Positions 8,677-18,177 of a stretch of 45,050 nt of DNA are shown here, piece by piece (the stretch's first letter is position 1; every line of letters begins with the position of its first letter). The translations under genes were made by a program, and so were the position numbers. The notes below the pieces were generated by a model. The model did no database searches, had not been told where the DNA came from, and saw only the letters and a list, made by a program, of their open reading frames with translations. Origin of the DNA: Holosporales bacterium (GTDB lineage Bacteria > Pseudomonadota > Alphaproteobacteria > RUG11792); assembly GCA_031269095.1 (NCBI GenBank), contig JAIRWI010000048.1:1-45050 (forward strand). The letters are read 5' to 3'.

Positions 8677-10437
8677 CTATCTCATTTCCTCAAGTGGAGT
8701 AATCCCTATCAGGCTTAAACCATCTTCCAAAACTATTCTTGTTGATTCTAAAAGTGATAATCTGGCAAATGAGCCTTTTTTATCATTTTTGTTCAAAAAT
8801 CGCAGTTCTTCTTTAACATTTCCTCTGTTCCAAAGTGAATGAAATAAATGAGCTATATCATGTAAATGATAAGGTATTCGATGAGGTTCAATCGCTTTTG
8901 CTGCTTTTATAACATTGTCAGGCCAAAAACATAACCTCCTTATTAGATTTATTTCTGCAGCATCAGTGAGCGAACTTTTATCACAACTCAACAACTCTTT
9001 TTTATCAAATTCTCCAAAAATGCTATTCGCATGTCGGAAAACTGAGCAAATTCTTGCGTAAGCATATTGTATATAAAAAATCGGATTTTCCATCGACATC
9101 TCTACAACTTTTTGAAAATCAAAATCTATCATCACGTCATGATGTCTGGAAACCATCATAAAGCGCGTTATATCCTTGCCTACTTTATCTACCAATTCTT
9201 GAAGAGTAATAAAATTCCCATGTCTTTTGGACATTTTTACAGGTATCCCATTTTCAAAAAAATTCACAAGCTGGTACAGTCTTGTATCTACAGTTGCCTT
9301 CCCTTCACTAAGAGCATTAACAGCAGCTTTTAACCTTTTTGTATAGCCATTATGATCAGACCCAAGAATATCTATCATTTTTGTATAACCACGATTCATT
9401 TTATCGTAGTGGTATGCGATATCTCCGGCAAAATATGTCCAAGTACCATCACTTTTTTTAATCGGACGCTCAATATCATCTCCATATTTAGTTGATTTAA
9501 ATAATGTTTGTGGATAACGCCATTCCCAGTCTTCATCAGGGATGATTCCCTTTGGTGCCTGTAACACTCCTTCATATATGTCGTCTTTTTTTTGTAAAAT
9601 TGATATTGCATTTTCAACAAGCTTTCTTTCGTATATCATTTTCTCAGATGTATATACATCCATCTCAATATCAAGGAGTTTTAGGTCTTTTTTTATGTTT
9701 TTTATCATTAATGAAACAGAGAATTCACTAATTTCCTCGAGCCATTCACTTTCTTCTTTATTTAAAAAACTGTCCTGATAAGCCCTTACTAGGTTTTTTC
9801 CAATATCCTTAACATATTCACCAACATACATATCTGGAGCAAAATCACTTTCATTAATTTCTACTCCAAGAACCTCTCGGTATCTGAGATAAACTGATTG
9901 AGCGAGGGCTTTAATTTGATTTCCTTGATCATTTATATAAAATTCTTTCGTAACTTTATACCCAATTTTTTCTAACAATTTTACAGCAACGCTTCCAAAT
10001 ACAGCATTTCTCGCATGACCAGTATGAAGTGGACCAGTTGGGTTGGCAGAAACAAATTCAACATTTAATAGTTCTCCACGCCCTATTTCTTCATCTCGAC
10101 TATATCTATCTTTCTTTGTGAGAATGTCATCAATAACTGAATGCCAAGCAACTGGTTGTACTTTAAAGTTTATAAAGCCCGGATTAGCTATGCTTAGGTC
10201 GGTAATATATGGGTTTTTTCTAAGTTCTCCACAAATGCGCTCGGCTAAATCAAGCGGAGAAAGATTAACCTGTCTAGAGAATAACATCGCTGCATTGGTG
10301 TATAAATGTCCTCGATTTTCGTCCTTTGGGACCTCTATTAACACATCCTGTATATTGATTACTTTCGAATCATTTGCAATTCTCCTGATAACGCCATATA
10401 TAGTATTTCGTAAAAACCGCAACACAGTGTCTAGCAC
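8677..10437 (-). CDS. argS: Arginyl-tRNA synthetase
   Basis: 586 residues, normal for ArgRS, a class I synthetase that charges tRNA-Arg with arginine. The N-terminal Add1 domain is followed by the catalytic core with the HIGH-type motif ANPTGPLHTGHARN at about residue 131. The KMSK loop PVKMSKRHGNFITL and a C-terminal anticodon-binding helical domain come later. The first codon of the frame is GTG, 18 bases after the predicted transcription start, with no clear Shine-Dalgarno. It heads a two-gene unit with the SPOR gene and is divergent from tRNA-Thr(CGT), sharing an 86-bp intergenic region. Confidence 0.96.
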   Translation of the reverse strand: MLDTVLRFLRNTIYGVIRRIANDSKVINIQDVLIEVPKDENRGHLYTNAAMLFSRQVNLSPLDLAERICGELRKNPYITDLSIANPGFINFKVQPVAWHSVIDDILTKKDRYSRDEEIGRGELLNVEFVSANPTGPLHTGHARNAVFGSVAVKLLEKIGYKVTKEFYINDQGNQIKALAQSVYLRYREVLGVEINESDFAPDMYVGEYVKDIGKNLVRAYQDSFLNKEESEWLEEISEFSVSLMIKNIKKDLKLLDIEMDVYTSEKMIYERKLVENAISILQKKDDIYEGVLQAPKGIIPDEDWEWRYPQTLFKSTKYGDDIERPIKKSDGTWTYFAGDIAYHYDKMNRGYTKMIDILGSDHNGYTKRLKAAVNALSEGKATVDTRLYQLVNFFENGIPVKMSKRHGNFITLQELVDKVGKDITRFMMVSRHHDVMIDFDFQKVVEMSMENPIFYIQYAYARICSVFRHANSIFGEFDKKELLSCDKSSLTDAAEINLIRRLCFWPDNVIKAAKAIEPHRIPYHLHDIAHLFHSLWNRGNVKEELRFLNKNDKKGSFARLSLLESTRIVLEDGLSLIGITPLEEMR

Positions 10438-10461
10438 GTTGAATATTCAAAATCGTTAACA

Positions 10462-10491
10462 ATTATAACAATTAAGGTATACGAAAGTCAA
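10462..10491 (-). promoter_or_regulatory. Sigma-70-type promoter of argS
   Basis: On the minus strand, TTGACT (10486-10491) and TATAAT (10462-10467) are separated by 18 bases, with TG one base before the -10. This is one of the best promoters in the window. It predicts a leader of fewer than 25 bases for argS. Confidence 0.7.
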
Positions 10492-10523
10492 TTTTGCATT
10501 TATTATGAAGAGCGTAATTATGT

Positions 10524-10599
<76 letters not shown>

Positions 10600-10626
10600 T
10601 GACATAGATCAAATTTTTGCTGCGTT

Positions 10627-11625
10627 TCAGCAATAAGTTATGCCCATAGCGCTTTTTACATTGTAAAGTGTCTGTTTAGCAGCTTCTCTAGCGATTTTAC
10701 TTCCCGTAATAAGAATATCCATCATTTCATCCTGTTTTAAAGATTCTCTTTTTTCTCTAATAGGGGATATCAAGTCTTGTAGTGTTTTATTTAATAGAGA
10801 TTTTAAACTGATATCACTAAGCCCACCTTTTTTGTAATGTTTTTTAAGTTCTTCAAGCTCTTCCTTATTTTCAAAAAATGCATCAAGATAAGTAAAAACG
10901 ACATTTCCATCCACTTTTCCAGGATCTGAAACCCTTATATGATCTGGATCTGTAAACATACTATATACCTTATCCTTAATCGTTGAAGCATCATCAGCTA
11001 AAAATATTGCATTACCAAGCGATTTGCTAGCTTTCGCATTTCCATCTATTCCAATAAGTCTCTGTGTCTTGCTTAGGACCGCAGTTACCTCTTTTAATAC
11101 CTCTTTGTCGTATAATCTATTGAAACGGCGAACTACTTCGTTCGTAAGTTCGATCATCGGGAGCTGATCATCACCAACTGGCACTAAATTTGCATCAAAT
11201 GCCGTTATATCTGCAACCTGACTTATCGGATAACACAAAAAACCAACTGGTATAGATTCTCCATAATTTTTCTGTTTTATCTCTGCTTTTACGGTCGGAT
11301 TTCGTTCCAGTCTACTAACACTGACCATATTCATATAGTATATAGTAAGCTCAGCAAGCTCTGGAATTAATGACTGAATAAATATCGTAATTTTGAATGG
11401 ATTTATCCCTACAGCGATGTAATCCTTCGTAACCTCGACTACACTCTTAATTACTTTTTCTGGAGAGGCAAAGTTATCAGAAAGTGCCTGTACATCTGCA
11501 ACCATAATATATCCCTTTAGGCATTCATCTTGCATCCTTAATCTATTTTTTAATGAGCCAGCATAGTGTCCGAGATGAAGTTTTCCACTCGGTCTATCTC
11601 CCGTTAAAAACGTATCATATTTCAT
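10627..11625 (-). CDS. trpS: Tryptophanyl-tRNA synthetase
   Basis: 332 residues, typical of bacterial TrpRS, a class I synthetase. The start is TGDRPSGKLHLGHYAG with the HIGH equivalent LGHY at about residue 17. The middle has SQVADITAFDANLVPVGDDQ, and the KMSKS-type loop is KASKSLGN at about residue 200. The gap to the upstream TIGR02300-type gene is 21 bases, so the two are probably one transcript. Confidence 0.96.
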   Translation of the reverse strand: MKYDTFLTGDRPSGKLHLGHYAGSLKNRLRMQDECLKGYIMVADVQALSDNFASPEKVIKSVVEVTKDYIAVGINPFKITIFIQSLIPELAELTIYYMNMVSVSRLERNPTVKAEIKQKNYGESIPVGFLCYPISQVADITAFDANLVPVGDDQLPMIELTNEVVRRFNRLYDKEVLKEVTAVLSKTQRLIGIDGNAKASKSLGNAIFLADDASTIKDKVYSMFTDPDHIRVSDPGKVDGNVVFTYLDAFFENKEELEELKKHYKKGGLSDISLKSLLNKTLQDLISPIREKRESLKQDEMMDILITGSKIAREAAKQTLYNVKSAMGITYC

Positions 11626-11646
11626 TTTATGGATACCTTACAAAAT

Positions 11647-11985
11647 TTAAAACATATCTAAGTCGTCAGGAACAACAACAATTTCCTCATCGTTATCGTC
11701 ATCACCACCACTATTACCTTCCTCAAGAACTGCCACTTCGACAACAACTTCGTCGTCGTCATTATCATCATCGCCATTAATTCCTTCATCTCCGAAATCA
11801 AAATTAATATGTTCCTTAAGATTTTCCTCAACGCCTATCTCTGGTATTTTTCTTTTGGGCATTTTATTAAGATTTTGCTCGATTTTATTTCCACAGTATG
11901 GACAGGTTACGGAAAACCTCATAAGATCGTAGAATTTCATAGCGCAAGCCGTACAAGAAATTTTTTTTCCCCACTCTAACTTCAT
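11647..11985 (-). CDS. TIGR02300 (FYDLN-type) zinc-ribbon protein with acidic tail
   Basis: 112 residues. The start MKLEWGKKISCTACAMKFYDL carries the first CxxC and the FYDLN-like motif (FYDLM here). The second CxxC is in TCPYCGNKI. After about residue 60 the chain is almost entirely Asp, Glu, Asn and Val, as in the family's acidic tail. The family is largely confined to alphaproteobacteria and has no established function; the ribbon resembles nucleic-acid- or RNA-polymerase-binding zinc ribbons. It is upstream of trpS in the same unit. Confidence 0.88.
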   Translation of the reverse strand: MKLEWGKKISCTACAMKFYDLMRFSVTCPYCGNKIEQNLNKMPKRKIPEIGVEENLKEHINFDFGDEGINGDDDNDDDEVVVEVAVLEEGNSGGDDDNDEEIVVVPDDLDMF

Positions 11986-12101
11986 TGTTCACAATTTTTT
12001 CAAAAATATATGGCGAGAATTCTATGATAAGTTGAGCTTACTGTCCATACTTCATTTAATAAATATTGTGTTTTGAACGAAAATTAGTACACATTATTGT
12101 T

Positions 12102-12207
12102 TATAAGTGATTCATTTGACATTAGTATTAACAAAAATGCAAAAACCTAGTAAATTTCAGGGGATATAGTTTTTAAACCCCCAGTTACCAACTATAGAGC
12201 GAGTATA
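12102..12207 (+). repeat. Family B repeat unit, complete
   Basis: 106 bp, TATA to TATA. It contains gacattagtattaacaaaaa, then ggggatata, and ends gagcgagtata. Confidence 0.8.
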
Positions 12208-12228
12208 GTACTGAGTTTTTTTTTAAGG

Positions 12229-13689
12229 TTAGTAATAGCTAGCAATAAAATCATTAAGCAATCTAACACCGAACCCGGTAGCTCCTTTTTGAGAAAGAGC
12301 TCTGCTTTTGGAATCTGTTTCAACTGCAGCTATATCCAAATGTGCCCATTTAACTCCATCTTTAATGAAACGCTTTAAAAACATCGCTGCAGTGATACTT
12401 CCGGCCCCTCTTCCTGAACCAACATTTTTCATATCCGCTATATCAGAGCTTATATCTTGGTCGTAATCATCATGAACCGGAAGTTCCCACAATTTTTCTC
12501 CAATATTTTTGCTGGAGGCTAGAAGTTTCTTGGATAATGTTTCTGAATTAGAAAATAGCCCAGCAAATTCATGCCCGAGAGCTACTTGTATCGCTCCAGT
12601 TAATGTGGCGATATCAATAACTATTTCAGGGGCATATTTTTCTTCTGTATACCAGATTGCATCTGCTAATACCAACCTTCCTTCTGCATCTGTATTATCA
12701 ACTTCTATAGTTTTTCCAGACATTGATTTGAGGACGTCTCCCGGGCGTTGAGCAGTTCCAGATGGCATGTTTTCAGTAACACCAATTGTACCAACAACAT
12801 TAATGTCGAGTTTTCTCATAGCCAGTGAGCGAAGGACTCCTATAACAACGGCAGCGCCAGTCATATCACATTTCATCTCCCCCATTTTGTTTGAGGGTTT
12901 TATAGATATTCCCCCTGAATCAAAAGTAAGTCCTTTTCCAACAAGAGCAACAACAGGTTTTTTCCTATCCGCCTGATATTCCATAGTTATAAGATATGTT
13001 GGCATAGCTGATCCCTGTCCTACTCCAAGAATTGCGTTCATACCAAGTTTTTCCATATCTTTTTTCTTTAAACAGTTAACCTTAATGCCAAATTTTTTAA
13101 GATTTTCAGCTTCTTCAAGTATCATATCAGGATTTACAACATTAGCGGGTTCAGTTACTAAGTCTCGTACCAAGAATACATTTTCATTAATTATGCTAAG
13201 TTTTTGGTATAAGGTTCTATTTTTTTCCATATATGCAGTAACGCCTTCTATAGAATCAATTTTCGTTTTACCTTTTTCGCTTTTATATTTCTCAAACGTC
13301 CAGGATTTTAAATAAATGCCAGAAATTAGCAACGCTGATGCTTCTTCAACTATAGATTCAAGATTGTTAAATAGTAGAACACTGGCATTTTCCGCCTTTA
13401 TAGCATCGTATATAAAACCACCTAATTTTTCTATATGTACTCTTTCTAGGGTTTCTTTTTTTCCTGCTCCGGCGACTATAAATTTAACAAATTTTCCAGA
13501 GAGTACGAAATCAAAACAGTGTATTTTTTTGTTTTTTAAATCTCTCAACTTATCTTTAATACCGTTAGGAATATCCCCAATATACTCCGCTATTTTTTTT
13601 TCGACAAAATCAGCTCTCTGTTCGTATGAAACAATGACAACCGTATCAAAAACCTTTCCCTTTACCGAATCTATAAATCCAACCTTCAT
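12229..13689 (-). CDS. pepA: Leucyl aminopeptidase (M17 family)
   Basis: 486 residues, normal for PepA, a dimetal exopeptidase that removes N-terminal residues from peptides. The N-terminal macro-like domain is followed by the catalytic domain. Metal-binding and catalytic motifs are intact: GKGLTFDSGGISIKP (about 252), the signature NTDAEGRLVLADA (about 334) and the glycine loop SGRGAGSITAAMF near the C terminus. The start is 12 bases after the rpmE stop, so rpmE-pepA look co-transcribed. In some bacteria PepA also binds DNA; nothing here tests that. Confidence 0.95.
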   Translation of the reverse strand: MKVGFIDSVKGKVFDTVVIVSYEQRADFVEKKIAEYIGDIPNGIKDKLRDLKNKKIHCFDFVLSGKFVKFIVAGAGKKETLERVHIEKLGGFIYDAIKAENASVLLFNNLESIVEEASALLISGIYLKSWTFEKYKSEKGKTKIDSIEGVTAYMEKNRTLYQKLSIINENVFLVRDLVTEPANVVNPDMILEEAENLKKFGIKVNCLKKKDMEKLGMNAILGVGQGSAMPTYLITMEYQADRKKPVVALVGKGLTFDSGGISIKPSNKMGEMKCDMTGAAVVIGVLRSLAMRKLDINVVGTIGVTENMPSGTAQRPGDVLKSMSGKTIEVDNTDAEGRLVLADAIWYTEEKYAPEIVIDIATLTGAIQVALGHEFAGLFSNSETLSKKLLASSKNIGEKLWELPVHDDYDQDISSDIADMKNVGSGRGAGSITAAMFLKRFIKDGVKWAHLDIAAVETDSKSRALSQKGATGFGVRLLNDFIASYY

Positions 13690-13701
13690 ATGATAAAATC
13701 C

Positions 13702-13926
13702 CTATTTTATGCCAAAATTCTGATATTTTTTCCCGAATTTACTGATTTGACCACCGGTATCGACCAATTTATGGCCAATTCCAGTCCAGGCTGGGTGAGT
13801 TAGGGGGTCTATATCTAAATTAATCGTATCTCCGTTTTTTCCGTATGTTGAGCGTGTTTCGAAGACTTCTCCGTTTGTTAGAGTCACTTTTATTGTGTGA
13901 TAATCTGGATGTATATTCTTTTTCAT
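13702..13926 (-). CDS. rpmE: 50S ribosomal protein L31
   Basis: 74 residues. It has the L31 start [20 protein letters not shown] and the conserved block [10 protein letters not shown]. It contains no cysteine, so it is the zinc-independent (C-minus) form, which is usual in alphaproteobacteria. It is followed by pepA and is divergent from rho across 127 bp. Confidence 0.95.
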   Translation of the reverse strand: MKKNIHPDYHTIKVTLTNGEVFETRSTYGKNGDTINLDIDPLTHPAWTGIGHKLVDTGGQISKFGKKYQNFGIK

Positions 13927-14053
13927 CTTTTTTTCTTCCGCTTTTATGAAACTGCGTATATAATGGCACAGGTGCGCCTATTTTATCAATTGGTTTTTTA
14001 GGCATACATGTCAAGAATTTATCCGTTATAGCATTAGCAAAGGTGAAAAACTA

Positions 14054-15319
14054 ATGAATCTCCAAGATCTAAAAAATCGATCTCTTGCGAATTTACTCGA
14101 ATGCGCCAAGGAACACAACGTCGAAAATCCCCACATTATGAGGAAACAGGACCTAGTTTTTTCTATTCTTAAAAAACTATCCGAAAGTAATACACCAATA
14201 TTTGGTAGAGGCGTTCTTGAAGTACTTCCTGATAGTTTTGGTTTTCTCAGATATCCTGAATCTAATTATTTACCCGGTCCAGATGATATCTATGTAGCTC
14301 CATCTTTTATAAAAAAATTAGGCCTAAAAACAGGAGATACAATAGATGGAGCAATTAAAGCTCCTAAAGATAATGAAAAATATTTTTCGATGATGAGGAT
14401 TGATAAAGTAAATTTTGAAGAACCGGAAAATATTAAAAAACGTACTAATTTTGACAATCTAACTCCTCTTTATCCTGAAGAAATGCTGAAACTTGAACTC
14501 GAATCTTTAGGGCCAAAAGATACTGGAACAACTCAAAGGATTATTGATTTGATTTCACCAATTGGTAAAGGGCAGAGGGCTATAATTGTCGCCCCTCCAA
14601 GAACTGGGAAAACTGTTATGATGCAAGCGATTGCAAATTCGATAACAGCAAGATTTCCGGAAATTTACCTTATTGTCCTTCTTATAGACGAACGCCCCGA
14701 AGAAAATACTGATATGCAGAGGTCTGTTAAGGGAGAGGTTGTTAGCTCAACATTCGACGAACCGGCTTCAAGACATGTTCAAGTTACAGAAATGGTTATA
14801 GAAAAAGCTAAACGTTTAGTTGAACACAAAAAAGATGTGGTAATTTTGCTGGATTCCATAACGAGACTTGCTAGGGCATATAATTCTGTCGTTCCCTCAT
14901 CCGGAAAGGTGTTAACTGGGGGAGTCGATTCAAATGCATTACAGCGTCCGAAAAGATTTTTTGGAGCAGCACGAAATATAGAAGAGGGAGGATCTCTTAC
15001 GATAATTGCAACGGCTCTTATTGAAACAGGATCAAGGATGGATGATGTTATTTTTGAGGAATTCAAAGGAACAGGGAATTCTGAAATTGTTTTGGACAGA
15101 AAACTTTCTGATAAAAGAGTTTTTCCTGCTATTGATATAAATCGTTCAGGTACTAGGAAAGAAGAACTACTTATAAAAGATAAGGGAACTTTATCAAAGA
15201 TGTGGGTTCTAAGAAGGGTTATAAGCCAGATGGGAACAGTGGAGGCTATGGAGTTTGTTATGGAAAAACTTAAGTTCTCCAAAACTAATGACGATTTTTT
15301 TAATTCGATGAATTCATAA
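14054..15319 (+). CDS. rho: Transcription termination factor Rho
   Basis: 421 residues, standard Rho length. The N-terminal domain has [18 protein letters not shown] and the RNA-binding cold-shock-like fold with [15 protein letters not shown]. The ATPase domain has the Walker [13 protein letters not shown] (about 178), LLIDERPEE, the Walker [17 protein letters not shown], and the Q/R-loop region with [17 protein letters not shown]. It acts as a hexameric RNA translocase that ends transcripts. AAGGTG lies 8 bases before the ATG. Confidence 0.97.
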   Translation: MNLQDLKNRSLANLLECAKEHNVENPHIMRKQDLVFSILKKLSESNTPIFGRGVLEVLPDSFGFLRYPESNYLPGPDDIYVAPSFIKKLGLKTGDTIDGAIKAPKDNEKYFSMMRIDKVNFEEPENIKKRTNFDNLTPLYPEEMLKLELESLGPKDTGTTQRIIDLISPIGKGQRAIIVAPPRTGKTVMMQAIANSITARFPEIYLIVLLIDERPEENTDMQRSVKGEVVSSTFDEPASRHVQVTEMVIEKAKRLVEHKKDVVILLDSITRLARAYNSVVPSSGKVLTGGVDSNALQRPKRFFGAARNIEEGGSLTIIATALIETGSRMDDVIFEEFKGTGNSEIVLDRKLSDKRVFPAIDINRSGTRKEELLIKDKGTLSKMWVLRRVISQMGTVEAMEFVMEKLKFSKTNDDFFNSMNS

Positions 15320-15654
15320 GCAACTTTATGAAAGGGGGGGAGCCCACAAGAAATTATTCGGCTTTTGAGGAACATATCTATTTTAATCCCCAAAGATATG
15401 ATTGAATATATTATCTGTGGAGGTAAGTATTTAGCAAATGGGTGATTTTTTAACCTATATTTCTTATAATTATAGGGGTTTTGGCTTCTTTGTTAATACT
15501 AATGCCAACTGAACCAGCTATACCTAATTATTAAATGGACCAGGTATACAACAGAGGTTAATATGAATAAATTAAATATAAAAACAAAAATATACTTTAA
15601 TTAAGTTTATATATAATGTAGAATATTTATATATTCTGTTTTTTATTTACCCTT
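15320..15654. other. Gene-free region after rho
   Basis: It holds a family B unit in minus orientation (15427-15532) and then an AT-rich promoter-like stretch. TATAAT lies at 15612-15617 with a small hairpin (GAATAT/ATATTC, 15621-15636) just after, about 40 bases before the next gene. The -35 position is poor. Confidence 0.55.
15427..15532 (-). repeat. Family B repeat unit, inverted
   Basis: Minus-strand copy. On the plus strand: gtatttagcaaatgggtgat...ggggttttgg...tgttaatactaatgccaact...agctata. The terminal repeat at its plus-strand left end is shortened. Confidence 0.75.
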
Positions 15655-16812
15655 ATGAATAAAAAATTTTTATTACTTTTTATGATTATCTCCACTAATA
15701 CAAGCGTTTATAGTTCTTTTTATAATGCTAGAGCTACGGTCTCTCCGATATTGAATTTATTAGACAACGAAGAAGATTCACAATCTAGTGATGACAAATC
15801 GAAAACTCCTCCGACCCTAAAATCCTCTTTGTCTATGAAAGAACTTCGCAAGTATTTTACTCCTGATTTAACACATGTTGGTTTTTTATTAGGTACGAAC
15901 ACCCTCCCAGAGGATAAAAATGAGATTTTTGATTTTTTTAAGGGGGTTTTTTGTGGAGCCGATCCTCAGAATTCATTAGATACTGTCGTATTATTTAAGG
16001 CTCTAGGGAAAAACCAAATGCTTTCTATGTTTTCAGTCCTTCCAAAAATTGAAAATTTACTTAAAAAGCCTAACTATATTATTGCTATTGGCTCTGGATC
16101 GATTCCCGCACTCGCTGTCTATTGTGGATTAAATTATTCGGCTATAGCAAGTGCGTTTTCTGTTTTGCCTTCAAAGCCTACATTTACGGTGCATGGTGCA
16201 TTTACTTCATTTCTTAGATTCGTAACAGATTTTATATTTGATGAAAAACCCGAAGAAGAAAAAAAAGATTCATTAGAAAAGAGTTATAATATATTTAGTA
16301 GTGAGAAAGCACTGGAAGAAACCATTGTTGCTAAATTTGGAAATATACAGTGGCCAGCAAAAGATCATTTACAGCGAACTAAATTGAAAATTTTAGGGGT
16401 AAGTGAATTGTCTTCTCCGCTAGAGGCGATAAAACAAGGTATTGCTAGAGATATGATATCTGAAGATCAAGAACAGTTAGAAGAAATATCGGAGGGGATA
16501 TCAAATAGTACTACCAGAAATTTACTAAAAATTATTCTCTCTAGTAAAACTATTGAAACTGAAGAAGAGACGGGCATTTCTTCTTCTATGGAACATAAAC
16601 GCTTAGAAAATGGTTCACAACACCTAACTGTTCGTCTAACTTTTCCGCATACTCTTAAAGAATATGAGCAAGATGAGGGAGAAGGATTAGTTGAGAAATA
16701 TATTGACCAAGAACGTAAATTTGAAACAAGCGATAAGAACAAGGAGATTTATGAATTTTTAAAAGGCTTAAGCAGGAGAGTGAATTACTTGTACGCCCCA
16801 TCTGACTTATAA
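15655..16812 (+). CDS. Secreted protein of unknown function, faintly patatin-like
   Basis: 385 residues. A cleavable signal peptide is clear (MNKKFLLLFMIISTNTSVYS, cleavage near residue 20). A Ser/Asp-rich linker follows. The central part (about 60-190) contains a pattern reminiscent of the patatin nucleophile elbow: a helix ending LLKKPNYIIAIGSGSIPALA, then a glycine-tyrosine helix. However, the G-x-S-x-G box is not intact, and I cannot place an oxyanion-hole glycine stretch or a catalytic Asp. The C-terminal half is hydrophilic and Glu/Ser-rich. I do not recognise a family with confidence. Export and lack of an operon suit a host-interaction protein. Codon use matches the neighbours. Confidence 0.75.
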   Translation: MNKKFLLLFMIISTNTSVYSSFYNARATVSPILNLLDNEEDSQSSDDKSKTPPTLKSSLSMKELRKYFTPDLTHVGFLLGTNTLPEDKNEIFDFFKGVFCGADPQNSLDTVVLFKALGKNQMLSMFSVLPKIENLLKKPNYIIAIGSGSIPALAVYCGLNYSAIASAFSVLPSKPTFTVHGAFTSFLRFVTDFIFDEKPEEEKKDSLEKSYNIFSSEKALEETIVAKFGNIQWPAKDHLQRTKLKILGVSELSSPLEAIKQGIARDMISEDQEQLEEISEGISNSTTRNLLKIILSSKTIETEEETGISSSMEHKRLENGSQHLTVRLTFPHTLKEYEQDEGEGLVEKYIDQERKFETSDKNKEIYEFLKGLSRRVNYLYAPSDL

Positions 16813-16934
16813 AAAAATTGTTAATATCTCCCTCTGTTTTTGGATTCTCTTATGTTTTTTAACTTCAAAATTATCGTACTTGCGTGATAGACTAGCTATA
16901 TAGTTTTTAGGATAACTAAAAAGGCTATTTCTCG

Positions 16935-17405
16935 ATGATCTTATTGTTTTTGGTAGCGTTAGGATTATCTGGATGTTCGATTTATCAGGTCGATAAATAT
17001 CAGAACGAAGCATTTGAATATTGTCTAAAAAAACCAGATGACTCAGAATATGTTCCTGGAAAGATGGTATTTGCTGAATTCGAAAGAAATTACTACAAAG
17101 ATCAATATGAGAAAAAATTAAAAGAGCTTGATGAGGTATATAACAAATTTATAAAAACTTACAAAAAAAATATGGAGAGTGGTTCGATATCTCAGAGCGA
17201 AACGGAAATTGCTATCGGCACCTTGAATGAATCTCAGAAGAATTTTCAAAATTTTGCAGAAAAATACGGATCCGAAAATTCTTTTATATACATGAGGTCT
17301 TATCCATATAACTATTATGGTGCTTTGTTGGATATTCTCAATTTGAGAATAAAGCACCTTAAAATACATATAGCCCAGTTTGATTCAGATTCTCAACCTA
17401 AATGA
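16935..17405 (+). CDS. Small predicted lipoprotein of unknown function
   Basis: 156 residues. A short hydrophobic N terminus ends in the lipobox LGLSGC, with Cys at residue 14, so the mature protein would be lipid-anchored. The rest is a charged, mainly alpha-helical region rich in Lys, Glu and Tyr (about 55-115, coiled-coil-like), then a Tyr-rich patch. The n-region is very short, but an in-frame stop at 16917 excludes an upstream start. No family is recognised. It ends immediately before a family B repeat. Confidence 0.7.
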   Translation: MILLFLVALGLSGCSIYQVDKYQNEAFEYCLKKPDDSEYVPGKMVFAEFERNYYKDQYEKKLKELDEVYNKFIKTYKKNMESGSISQSETEIAIGTLNESQKNFQNFAEKYGSENSFIYMRSYPYNYYGALLDILNLRIKHLKIHIAQFDSDSQPK

Positions 17406-17524
17406 TATAGTTGTTCCAGTTGACTTTAGTATTAAGAAAAAAATGCCCAAATTCTAATAATTTTGTGGAAAATAGCTTATAAAAACCACCCCGTTGCTAA
17501 CTAGAGCGAGTATATCTCCATTTT
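17406..17524 (+). repeat. Family B repeat unit
   Basis: TATA to TATA. It starts gttgttccagttgacttt, has tagtattaag, and ends gttgctaactagagcgag. It is longer than the usual 106 bp through small insertions. Confidence 0.75.
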
Positions 17525-17593
17525 TTCGTGATTATTTTCCTCTCAAAAGGACTCCCTTTTAAGAATTAACTTTTTTTTAAAAACTTTTTATGA

Positions 17594-17690
17594 TATAATC
17601 ATCTTATTGACGTAGAATGAAAAGCGTCATAGCGGGTCTGGTATCCCAAAAATAGGGGGAACAGGTTTCTTAAAAAGAAAAAGGTGCTTA
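17594..17690 (+). ncRNA. Possible small structured RNA
   Basis: TATAAT at 17594-17599 could start a transcript near 17606. Within it GACG/CGTC form a hairpin (17609-17628), and a second one pairs CTGgtaTCCC with GGGAaCAG around a short loop (17638-17667). The stretch is GC-richer than its surroundings and is not one of the repeat families. I could not match it to SRP RNA, 6S, tmRNA or RNase P RNA. No terminator is evident. Confidence 0.2.
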
Positions 17691-17789
17691 TATCCGGTTC
17701 TTTTAACACTTGGTTAAACGTAAAAACCTACAATTCTGAAAGTTATAGTTTGAAAAATTAACCTATTGTCAACGCTGGTGGTGGATATG
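17690..17789 (+). repeat. Family B repeat unit, decayed
   Basis: It retains aattctgaaagttatagttt and aaattaacctattgtcaac of family B. Both terminal repeats are degraded. It joins the following D unit. Confidence 0.5.
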
Positions 17790-17891
17790 TTTTGTTAACT
17801 CGATTAACAAACTGGTATAAACACAAAAACCTCGATGATTTGGGGGGAAATGATTTCAAAAATTACTTGTTTGTCGGGTTAAGAAACTATA
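17786..17891 (-). repeat. Family D repeat unit, complete, inverted
   Basis: 106 bp. On the plus strand: gttaactcgattaacaaact, then tggtataaacacaaaaacct, then aaaaattacttgtttgtcgg and gttaagaaactata. It matches the minus strand of the D unit at 29520-29625 and has the same inverted ends. Confidence 0.75.
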
Positions 17892-17978
17892 GTGTGATTT
17901 ACGTGACTTTTAGTATCAACAAATGTACCTAAAACATAAGTAATTCTGGGGATAAGTTTTAAAATTAACTAGAGAGAC
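17888..17978 (+). repeat. Family A repeat unit, decayed
   Basis: It starts at the TATA ending the D unit, keeps tatcaacaaatgtacctaaa and gataagtttt, and ends ttaactagagag without a final TATA. Confidence 0.6.
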
Positions 17979-18177
17979 ACAAAATTTAGTAACAGAATTA
18001 ATAAAAAAACTTAATTACAGGGGTTTTGATCAAATATAGTTTTTATACCGAATTTTTTCATCTTCTATTTGTTTTTTATTGAGATTTTTAACAAATGATT
18101 AGATGAATAGAATACGAAAGAAAAACAAAAATTTTTAGTTAATTTTAATATACGCTTTATAAAAAGGAGAAAAAAAT

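Larger units (their letters stand above)
17406..18177. other. Gene-free region: repeat cluster and possible small RNA
   Basis: It holds B (17406-17524), a decayed B (17690-17789), an inverted D (17786-17891) and a decayed A (17888-17978), the last three joined end to end. Between the first two B units lies a less repetitive stretch with a -10-like TATAAT and hairpins, listed separately. 17979-18160 is AT-rich with nothing recognisable. Confidence 0.65.

Noticed and set aside
13820-14014. 64-residue minus-strand frame overlapping rpmE
   Set aside because: It overlaps the clearly conserved L31 gene in another frame and spans its promoter region.
17594-17690. SRP RNA, 6S RNA, tmRNA or RNase P RNA in this gap
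   Set aside because: I looked for the SRP GGAAG-type core, the tmRNA tRNA-like ends and RNase P conserved blocks and did not find them.
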